In this document: piece after piece, positions 6,207 to 10,564 of the stretch
Numbering within the stretch: the first letter of the stretch is position 1
How the letters are laid out: each line of letters starts with the position of its first letter
Source of the DNA: Candidatus Doudnabacteria bacterium RIFCSPHIGHO2_02_FULL_46_11
Lineage (GTDB): Bacteria; Patescibacteriota; Doudnabacteria; UBA920; 2-02-FULL-46-11
Assembly (NCBI GenBank): GCA_001779955.1
Contig: MFES01000016.1
Span: 571 to 11,989 of the forward strand
DNA length: 11,419 nucleotides
Direction of reading: 5' to 3'
Made by a program: the position numbers and the translations under genes
The notes under the pieces: model-generated
The model's database searches: none
The model's input: the letters and a program-made list of their open reading frames with translations, nothing else
What the model was told of the DNA's origin: nothing

Positions 6207-6944
6207 ATGCAAGACGTAAGTTTGGCCGACTTGTTGAAGTCTGGCGCCCATTTTGGGCATAAAAGTTCCCGATGGAACCCAAAGATGAAGCCGTTTATCT
6301 ACGGCCATCGCAATAATATCCATATCTTCGATTTGGAAAAAACTCGCGAGCGCCTGAAAGATATTCTTCAGGTTGCCAAGGATATAGTTACCAAGGGCGG
6401 TATAATTTTGTTTGTCGGCACCAAAAAGCAGGCCCGGGCGGCCGTTCGCGCCGCCGCTGAATCCTGCGGCATGCCTTATGTTACCGAACGCTGGCTTGGC
6501 GGGACTTTTACAAATTTCCGCACAATCCAGAAGTCCATGAAGAAGCTGGAAAAACTTGAAAGCCTAAAAACGACAAGCGACATTGAGGCTTATACTAAAA
6601 AAGAGAAGCTATTGATGGAGCGCGAAATTACCAAGCTTAGAAGGCTTTTTTCGGGGGTCGAAACCATGAAGACTTTGCCTGGCGCTATTTTTGTCCTGTC
6701 GGCCCATCACGACCGCATTGCCATCAACGAGGCCAACCGTATGAAGATACCGGTTATTGCCGTGGTTGATTCAAATGCCGACCCGGTCGGTGTCAGCCAT
6801 GTTATTCCGGGCAACGACGATTCTGTTCAGGCCATTACGCTTTTTGCCAATCTTTTTGCTCAAGCCGTAGTTGAAGGCAAGCACGCCGCGACAGCCGCAC
6901 TAGTGCCACCGGCCGCTAAGCCCGAAGCGGTTGCCGCTAAGTAA
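6207..6944 (+). CDS. rpsB: 30S ribosomal protein S2
   Basis: 245 residues, the usual S2 size. Family hallmarks are GAHFGH near the N-terminus, WNPKMKPFIYG, FVGTKKQA, ERWLGGTFTNF and VVDSNADP. The C-terminal tail is Ala/Pro-rich. The start was set at ATG 6207 (MQDVSLADLLKSGAHFGH) because the family begins there, and an AGG lies six bases upstream. An in-frame GTG at 6132 would add 25 residues encoded in structured leader RNA. S2 binds the 30S subunit late in assembly and is needed for S1 docking where S1 is present. It is followed after 37 nt by tsf, the classical rpsB-tsf pair. Confidence -1.
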   Translation: MQDVSLADLLKSGAHFGHKSSRWNPKMKPFIYGHRNNIHIFDLEKTRERLKDILQVAKDIVTKGGIILFVGTKKQARAAVRAAAESCGMPYVTERWLGGTFTNFRTIQKSMKKLEKLESLKTTSDIEAYTKKEKLLMEREITKLRRLFSGVETMKTLPGAIFVLSAHHDRIAINEANRMKIPVIAVVDSNADPVGVSHVIPGNDDSVQAITLFANLFAQAVVEGKHAATAALVPPAAKPEAVAAK

Positions 6945-6981
6945 ACTACTTACTACTAACTATTTACTACTTTCTAATTTC

Positions 6982-7581
6982 ATGTCTGAAATAAATCAGT
7001 TGGATTTAATCAAAGAATTGCGCGAGGAAACCGGCGCCGGCATGATGGACGTAAAGTCTGCCTTGGCCGAAGCTGGTGGAGACCCTGAAAAAGCCGTGGA
7101 AATCCTACGTAAAAAAGGCCTTTCCGCGCGCGCCAAGAAATCCGAGCGCCAAGCCAAGGAAGGGCTTGTTTCTTCATACATTCATGCCGGCGGCCGCATC
7201 GGCGTTTTATTAGAGGTTAATTGCGAAACTGATTTTGTAGCCAGGACGGACGATTTCAAAAATCTGGTAAGCGATTTAGCCATGCACATTGCCGCGGCCG
7301 CGCCGATGTACCTCAATATCGACCAAGTTCCGGCCGATGTTCTCGACAAGGAAAAAGAAATTGCCGCGGAGCAGGCTCATACTGCCGGCAAGCCGGAAAA
7401 CGTTTTGGAGAAGATTGTCGATGGCCGCATTGCCAAGTTTTACGAAGAAGTCGTTCTGATGGAACAAAAATTCATCAAGAATCCGGACCAAACAATCAAC
7501 GATCTTGTCGGCGAATATGTCGGCAAGCTTGGCGAAAACATTCAAATCCGCAGATTTGAAAGATACGTTTTAGGCGCTTAA
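6982..7581 (+). CDS. tsf: Elongation factor Ts, short form
   Basis: 199 residues. EF-Ts recycles EF-Tu by releasing GDP. The N-terminal UBA-like domain (about 4-42: LIKELREETGAGMMDVKSAL) and the core motif CETDFVARTDDF (81-92) are clear. It is about 80-90 residues shorter than E. coli EF-Ts and has one core subdomain with a short C-terminal segment, as in Thermus-like and many CPR proteins. The ATG at 6982 was chosen over an upstream ATG at 6931 that lies inside rpsB. No Shine-Dalgarno precedes it; the spacer is TACTACTAAC-like repeats. It is co-transcribed with rpsB. Confidence -1.
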   Translation: MSEINQLDLIKELREETGAGMMDVKSALAEAGGDPEKAVEILRKKGLSARAKKSERQAKEGLVSSYIHAGGRIGVLLEVNCETDFVARTDDFKNLVSDLAMHIAAAAPMYLNIDQVPADVLDKEKEIAAEQAHTAGKPENVLEKIVDGRIAKFYEEVVLMEQKFIKNPDQTINDLVGEYVGKLGENIQIRRFERYVLGA

Positions 7582-7590
7582 AGTTAATTT

Positions 7591-7689
7591 TACAATTTAA
7601 AATTTTCAATTTTCAAACAATTTCTCAGTGTTTAAAACATTAGAAGATTGTAACATTGTTTAGAAATTAGAAATTGAAAATTAAAAATT
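7591..7689. repeat. AT-rich imperfect inverted repeat between tsf and the TPR gene
   Basis: About 7593-7618 (AATTTAAAATTTTCAATTTT...) and 7660-7689 (TTAGAAATTGAAAATTAAAA...) are approximate reverse complements around a ~40-nt centre. There is no gene. The same sequence units occur at 3921-3951 inside prmC. Confidence -1.
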
Positions 7690-7712
7690 CATAAAAAACT
7701 TCGTTTTTTATG
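7690..7712. terminator. Perfect 10-bp hairpin that contains the TPR start codon
   Basis: CATAAAAAAC (7690-7699) pairs perfectly with GTTTTTTATG (7703-7712) around TTC. The last three bases are the ATG of the TPR gene. A/T-rich stems with a T-run can act as weak terminators after tsf. In the mRNA the fold would also hide the TPR start codon. Confidence -1.
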
Positions 7713-8597
7713 CTTGATCCCATCCCAATAATTTTTGTCCTCACGGCTCTAGTCGGCATAGTTATTCTGATTGTCAGACGCTTGCCCGATTTTCGTGAGA
7801 TTAAAGAATTGCCGCAGCCTTCCTGGGCCAAGGATTTAACTTTCAAGTCTTTGCTGGCAAGGATTTGGAGCTACCTGGTTCTTGTTTTTCGGCAGTTTTC
7901 CAAAGCGATATTTTTTGCGAAATCCGAATTCAAGAATTCCCAGGATCTGGCCAAGCATCTTTCCAAGTCGGTGCGCAGTCGGTTTGACCGCAGGCGCTTA
8001 GAAGTTAAGGAACAAAAATATGCGCCGCCGGTTAATGAGAATGAAGCGGATTTTAACAAGGATCTGGCCCGGGCCCAGGAAATGCTCGAGCGGGGGGAGT
8101 ATATGTCCGCCGAGGAAACAGCCATTAATATTTTGAAGGAAGATTCCGCATTTAGGCCGGCTTACGAATTTTTGGGTACTGTTTATCTGACGCGCAAGAA
8201 TTGGCTGGAGGCAGCCGAAACCTACCGATATTTAATGAAACAATCGCCGGCCAATGATAAATATTTTCGCGCTTTAGGCGACGCCTATTTCGGGCTCGAA
8301 GATTATTCCGAAGCCAAAACTGCTTACCATCGGTCCTTGGATTTATACGCTACTCCGGAGGTTTTTGTTTCCCTGGGGCTTACTTATCAGGCCATGGGCG
8401 ATTACAATTCGGCGACAAAGGCCTTTGAGTCAGCCTTGGATCTTGAGCCGGAGAATACACAGGTGTTAATGCTTTTGGCGCAAACATTCATTAACCGGCA
8501 GGAAATGCAATCTGCCCAGGAAGTTTTGGAACAGATTTTAGAAATCGAACCTAACAACCACCTAGCGCGCGAAAGACTCATGCAGCTTAAGATATAA
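7710..8597 (+). CDS. Membrane-anchored TPR-repeat protein
   Basis: 295 residues. One N-terminal membrane segment (about 5-22, IPIIFVLTALVGIVILIV) is followed by RR and a basic, partly amphipathic linker (about 40-105). Then come about five tetratricopeptide repeats (roughly 115-148, 149-182, 183-216, 216-249, 250-283). Their typical A/G-x-x-Y/F-A pattern can be seen in LGTVYLTRKNWLEAAETY, LGDAYFGLEDYSEAKTAY and LGLTYQAMGDYNSATKAF. Positive charges after the membrane segment suggest the TPRs are cytoplasmic. TPRs bind partner proteins; the partner is unknown. The gene follows tsf in the same direction, has no Shine-Dalgarno, and its ATG is inside a perfect hairpin, so its expression is probably low or controlled. 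Confidence -1.
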   Translation: MLDPIPIIFVLTALVGIVILIVRRLPDFREIKELPQPSWAKDLTFKSLLARIWSYLVLVFRQFSKAIFFAKSEFKNSQDLAKHLSKSVRSRFDRRRLEVKEQKYAPPVNENEADFNKDLARAQEMLERGEYMSAEETAINILKEDSAFRPAYEFLGTVYLTRKNWLEAAETYRYLMKQSPANDKYFRALGDAYFGLEDYSEAKTAYHRSLDLYATPEVFVSLGLTYQAMGDYNSATKAFESALDLEPENTQVLMLLAQTFINRQEMQSAQEVLEQILEIEPNNHLARERLMQLKI

Positions 8598-8606
8598 TAG
8601 CGATAG

Positions 8607-8635
8607 TGGACTTAGAGGCAATTTTCTGTTATAAT
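8607..8635 (+). promoter_or_regulatory. Promoter of the tRNA cluster
   Basis: TGGACT (8607-8612, 4 of 6 to TTGACA), a 17-nt spacer and a perfect TATAAT (8630-8635). The start near 8642 would lie about 15 nt before the first tRNA-like sequence. Confidence -1.
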
Positions 8636-8656
8636 TCGTGAGATTCTTATACATAT

Positions 8657-8693
8657 GCCCTCTTAGTTCAGTGGCAGAACAGCGGTTTTGTAA
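8657..8693 (+). pseudogene. Truncated tRNA-Thr(UGU), 5' half only
   Basis: GCCCTCT acceptor strand, TA, D-arm GTTC-AGTGGCA-GAAC, A, anticodon stem GCGGT and loop TTTGTAA with anticodon TGT are all well formed. The expected ACCGC, T-arm and AGAGGGC strand do not follow, and no matching 3' half (GGTTCGA...AGAGGGC) occurs later in the window. The break falls at the end of the anticodon loop, where a structured sequence begins. This is most likely a disrupted tRNA-Thr gene directly behind the cluster promoter. Confidence -1.
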
Positions 8694-8789
8694 GATTGTC
8701 GCCCTGCGGGCGAACCAGGCAATCTTGCGCCGATAAGTTGTCGCCGCCGCGACCCTTCGGAGCCCCGAGGCGGCGTAAAGCGCATCAAT
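8693..8789 (+). repeat. GC-rich structured insert after the truncated tRNA
   Basis: Two nested hairpins fill this stretch. AGATTG/CAATCT (8693-8698 with 8720-8725) encloses CGCCC/GGGCG. TGCGC/GCGCA (8726-8730 with 8780-8784) encloses CGCCGCC/GGCGGCG (8742-8748 with 8769-8775). The first stem starts at the point where the tRNA is cut. No protein is encoded. Confidence -1.
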
Positions 8790-8905
8790 GCCAAGATAGC
8801 TTCCACCTGCGCCCTCGTTCCACTCGGGCTTCGGCGGACAAGCATTTCAAATTTAAGACATTGCTTGCCCTGCGAAGCTTGGGTGTAAACCCAAGCGAAG
8901 TATGG
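8790..8905 (+). repeat. tRNA-flanking element, copy A
   Basis: A 116-nt unit about 93% identical to 9215-9329. It begins with GCCAAGATAGCT, an exact copy of the first 12 bases of the tRNA-Thr that follows at 8906. It ends with a CTTGGGT/ACCCAAG hairpin and GCGAAGTATGG. Inner stems include CAAGCA/TGCTTG. It directly abuts the tRNA 5' end. Confidence -1.
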
Positions 8906-8982
8906 GCCAAGATAGCTCAGTTGGTTAGAGCAGCTGTTTTGTAAACAGCAGGTCGTCGGTTCGAATCCGACTCTTGGCTCCA
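8906..8982 (+). tRNA. tRNA-Thr(UGU)
   Basis: A 77-nt gene with encoded CCA. Acceptor GCCAAGA/TCTTGGC, anticodon stem GCTGT/ACAGC, loop TTTGTAA (anticodon TGT), T-arm with GGTTCGAATCC. It reads ACA and, by wobble, other Thr codons. It sits immediately after element copy A and 12 nt before tRNA-Tyr. Confidence -1.
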
Positions 8983-8994
8983 GAAAGTAATAAT

Positions 8995-9082
8995 GGGCGG
9001 ATACTCTAAGTGGACAAAAGGGGGTGACTGTAAATCACCTGGCTATATGCCTTCGGGGGTTCGAATCCCTCTCCGCCCACCA
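8995..9082 (+). tRNA. tRNA-Tyr(GUA)
   Basis: An 88-nt class II tRNA with encoded CCA. Acceptor GGGCGGA/TCCGCCC, anticodon stem GGTGA/TCACC, loop CTGTAAA (anticodon GTA), a long variable arm (about 9040-9058) and T-arm GGGTTCGAATCCC. The discriminator is A, as expected for tyrosine. The last CA of its CCA is also the start of a 15-bp downstream hairpin. Confidence -1.
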
Positions 9083-9134
9083 CTTTTTCGCTAAAGCTAC
9101 AAAGTGCAAGCATTCATTATTTAGCGAAAAAGTG
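9081..9134 (+). repeat. Hairpin fused to the tRNA-Tyr CCA end, copy 1
   Basis: CACTTTTTCGCTAAA (9081-9095) pairs perfectly over 15 bp with TTTAGCGAAAAAGTG (9120-9134). The 24-nt loop contains CTACAAAGTGCAAGCATT, which is also found after tRNA-Thr(GGU). A shorter competing fold, CACTTT/AAAGTG with an inner GC/GC, matches the fold of the second copy. Confidence -1.
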
Positions 9135-9191
9135 CACTACGAAGCCTTCTTGAACTACGAAGTTTTAACGAAGTAGTTGGCGAAGTAGTGC
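9134..9191 (+). repeat. Nested stem with symmetric GAA/GAA internal loop
   Basis: GCACTAC (9134-9140), gaa, GCC (9144-9146) and AACTAC (9153-9158) pair in order with GTAGTT (9173-9178), GGC (9179-9181), gaa and GTAGTGC (9185-9191). The opposed GAA/GAA could form sheared G-A pairs. It lies between tRNA-Tyr and element copy B; no gene is present. Confidence -1.
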
Positions 9192-9214
9192 CAACAATCT
9201 ATAATCAAGTATGG

Positions 9215-9329
9215 GCCCACGTAGCTTCCACCTGCGCCCTCGTTTCACTCGGGCTTCGGCGGACAAGCATTCCAAATTTAACCATTGCTTGCCCTACGAA
9301 GCTTGGGTGCCAACCCAAGCGAAGTATGG
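9215..9329 (+). repeat. tRNA-flanking element, copy B
   Basis: A 115-nt unit matching 8790-8905 with about eight differences. It begins with GCCCACGTAGCT, a near copy of the start of the tRNA-Thr(GGU) that follows (GCCCAGATAGCT). The match extends upstream as AGTATGG on both sides. The CTTGGGT/ACCCAAG hairpin is kept, while its loop differs between copies. Confidence -1.
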
Positions 9330-9405
9330 GCCCAGATAGCTCAGTTGGCAGAGCATTTCCATGGTAAGGAAAAGGTCCGCGGTTCGAACCCGCGTCTGGG
9401 CTCCA
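9330..9405 (+). tRNA. tRNA-Thr(GGU)
   Basis: A 76-nt gene with encoded CCA. Acceptor GCCCAGA/TCTGGGC, anticodon stem TTTCC/GGAAA, loop ATGGTAA (anticodon GGT), T-arm CGCGGTTCGAACCCGCG. It reads ACC and ACU. It differs from tRNA-Thr(UGU) in the acceptor and anticodon arms but carries the same element in front. Confidence -1.
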
Positions 9406-9434
9406 CTTTTTCGCTCCTACGGAGCTACAAAGTG
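9404..9434 (+). repeat. Hairpin fused to the tRNA-Thr CCA end, copy 2
   Basis: CACTTT (9404-9409) pairs with AAAGTG (9429-9434). Inside is a TTC/TAC internal loop and then GCTCC/GGAGC closed by TAC. It shares CACTTTTTCGCT and AGCTACAAAGTGCAAGCATT with the hairpin after tRNA-Tyr, but the apex has a different sequence that still pairs. Confidence -1.
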
Positions 9435-9509
9435 CAAGCATTAATAATTAAAGAAAGTCTGAGGCTAATTCTATTTTGATTTTTGCCTTTTGATTTTTGA
9501 ATTTTTAAC

Positions 9510-9674
9510 GTGTCGCAAGATAATCTCATAGGATTGGAATGCACGGTCTGCGGTAAGGTTACTTACCACACCTACAAGAACAAGAAGCTAAACCCCGAGC
9601 GTTTGGTTTTGAAAAAATATTGTAAGTGGGATAGGAAACATACCGAACACAAAGAAACCAAAGTCGGAAAGTAG
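9510..9674 (+). CDS. rpmG: 50S ribosomal protein L33
   Basis: 54 residues from a GTG start; no Shine-Dalgarno is visible, and the sequence upstream is a TTTTTGA-type repeat. Motifs are [15 protein letters not shown] and [11 protein letters not shown] followed by a basic KHTEHKETK, typical of bacterial L33. Cys 11, 14 and 38 are kept, but the fourth zinc ligand position is Asp 41 (CKWD), so the zinc site may be altered or lost. In many bacteria rpmG and tRNA-Trp precede secE-nusG; tRNA-Trp does follow here, but secE does not. The short length hides it from simple ORF calling. Confidence -1.
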   Translation: MSQDNLIGLECTVCGKVTYHTYKNKKLNPERLVLKKYCKWDRKHTEHKETKVGK

Positions 9675-9678
9675 GCTT

Positions 9679-9693
9679 TTTTGCTTCGCAAAA
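9679..9693. terminator. Small TTTTGC/GCAAAA hairpin after rpmG
   Basis: A 6-bp stem with a TTC loop five nt after the rpmG stop, in a T-rich context. It uses the same TTC loop as the hairpin at 7690-7712. It is a weak terminator candidate only. Confidence -1.
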
Positions 9694-9751
9694 TAATTTC
9701 TAATTCCCAATTTTTAATTTCTAATAATTTCCTGCCCCGCGGCGGGATCAT

Positions 9752-9825
9752 AGGGGCGTGGTGAAGTGGTATCACGTTTCTCTCCAAAAGAAAAGTTGTG
9801 GGTTCGATTCCTACCGCCCCTGCCA
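9752..9825 (+). tRNA. tRNA-Trp(CCA)
   Basis: A 74-nt gene with encoded CCA and discriminator G. Acceptor AGGGGCG/CGCCCCT, anticodon stem TTTCT/AGAAA, loop CTCCAAA (anticodon CCA), T-arm with GGTTCGATTCC. It reads UGG. The sequence changes character just downstream of its 3' end. Confidence -1.
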
Positions 9826-9875
9826 ATAAAAAATAGTATCGAGTGACTGAGAGGCCTCTCGAGTTAAGATCAAAG

Positions 9876-9904
9876 AAAATCGCTGAATAAGTGATTTTTG
9901 TTAT
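9876..9904 (+). terminator. Intrinsic terminator downstream of tRNA-Trp
   Basis: AAAATCGCT (9876-9884) pairs with AGTGATTTT (9890-9898), nine pairs including one G-T, around GAATA. It is followed by T-rich sequence (TGTTATTTT). It fits as the end of the rpmG/tRNA-Trp transcript. Confidence -1.
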
Positions 9905-9945
9905 TTTAAAATACAGTTTCACTTTTTCAGTGAAGAAGTATAAAC

Positions 9946-9975
9946 AAAAACCGAGCGGAAGTAGATCCCGCCCGG
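9946..9975 (-). terminator. Intrinsic terminator of the 10307-9984 gene
   Basis: On the minus strand CCGGGCGG (9975-9968) pairs with CCGCTCGG (9958-9951), eight pairs with one G-T, followed at once by TTTTT (9950-9946). It is a textbook GC-stem plus U-tract, nine nt after the stop codon. Confidence -1.
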
Positions 9976-9983
9976 CCCCAAAC

Positions 9984-10307
9984 CTAGTAGGTCAACAGAT
10001 CTTCCATAAACTCCTGATCTGGACCAGTTAGGCATATAAACTCCGCAACAGTCGACGGTCGTTTAGCCCAACACAGGTCGAATTCGTATCCACGGATCAG
10101 AGAAAGTGTTTTCTCAAATCGCATCAGTCCGAATCCGAATATCACGAAACCTAGGCCAACTCCCAGCACTGGCCAGACCAGGACCGATTGCGGGCTGAAG
10201 AAGGTTACTACACCACATACAGCTGCTATCAGCACCCCGTAAGCCATTGGCCCTTCGTCTCTTCTGGCCTGAGCCAGCAGATTCTGCATGTTGTTTTGAG
10301 TGTTCAT
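9984..10307 (-). CDS. Small protein with two membrane segments, function unknown
   Basis: 107 residues. After a polar MNTQNNMQNLLAQARRDEGPM there are two hydrophobic segments (about 22-38 and 42-62), joined by a very short SPQS turn, then an approximately 45-residue charged tail. The N- and C-termini should be on the same side, probably cytoplasmic. The ATG at 10307 is preceded by AAAAAGGAGGG, the strongest Shine-Dalgarno in the window. The gene has its own extended -10 promoter and a clean terminator, so it is a single-gene unit. No family is recognised. Its expression signals differ from the ribosomal-protein genes and match those of the next gene. A holin-like or other small membrane role is possible but not supported by any motif. 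Confidence -1.
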   Translation of the reverse strand: MNTQNNMQNLLAQARRDEGPMAYGVLIAAVCGVVTFFSPQSVLVWPVLGVGLGFVIFGFGLMRFEKTLSLIRGYEFDLCWAKRPSTVAEFICLTGPDQEFMEDLLTY

Positions 10308-10325
10308 ACACCCTCCTTTTTCTGT

Positions 10326-10334
10326 ACTATAACA
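10326..10334 (-). promoter_or_regulatory. Extended -10 promoter and Shine-Dalgarno for the 10307 gene
   Basis: On the minus strand TGTTATAGT (10334-10326) is an extended -10 (5 of 6 to TATAAT). The start would be near 10319, only about 12 nt before the ATG, so the mRNA begins almost directly with AGGAGG (10317-10312). The -35 is poor. Confidence -1.
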
Positions 10335-10443
10335 TGATTTCTATGCGGAGCTATTTATTAAAAATAGAGTGTTGGCATTTTAAAATAGTTTTCCAATTAT
10401 CGGATACGGTATAGAAAGCCTTTAGTTTATAGGGTTCTAGATG

Positions 10444-10472
10444 TTGACATTTTGGCATAAAACAAGTATAAT
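10444..10472 (+). promoter_or_regulatory. Perfect consensus sigma-70-type promoter
   Basis: TTGACA (10444-10449), exactly 17 nt, then TATAAT (10467-10472). Every core base is consensus. The start is expected near 10479, giving an ~86-nt leader to the unknown last gene. This is the strongest promoter in the window. Confidence -1.
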
Positions 10473-10482
10473 TTAGCTAATT

Positions 10483-10560
10483 CTCTCCACCTAGGAGAGT
10501 CCTGAGCCACCGGGTAGAGTGGCAGGTTCTTTTCGGGCAATTGAAAAGCCTGAAGGGGGA
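10483..10560 (+). promoter_or_regulatory. Three-hairpin leader with competing pairings
   Basis: Hairpin 1 is CTCTCC/GGAGAG (10483-10499). Hairpin 2 is GCCAC/GTGGC (10506-10523), extendable by CCT (10501-10503) with AGG (10524-10526). Hairpin 3 is CAGG-tt-CTTTTC/GAAAAG-CCTG (10523-10552). CAGG can join either hairpin 2 or hairpin 3, but not both. AAGGGGG (10553-10559), the Shine-Dalgarno, begins right after hairpin 3. A regulatory RNA is plausible; it matches no class I recognise. Confidence -1.
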
Positions 10561-10564
10561 ACAA

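Noticed and set aside
8657..8905. Intron-containing or split tRNA-Thr
   Set aside because: No 3' exon complementary to GCCCTCT or GCGGT is found downstream, and no group I core is recognised. Kept as a truncated gene, with the intron option only mentioned.
8790..9329. CRISPR array
   Set aside because: Only two repeat copies of about 115 nt, separated by tRNA genes rather than short unique spacers, and no cas gene.
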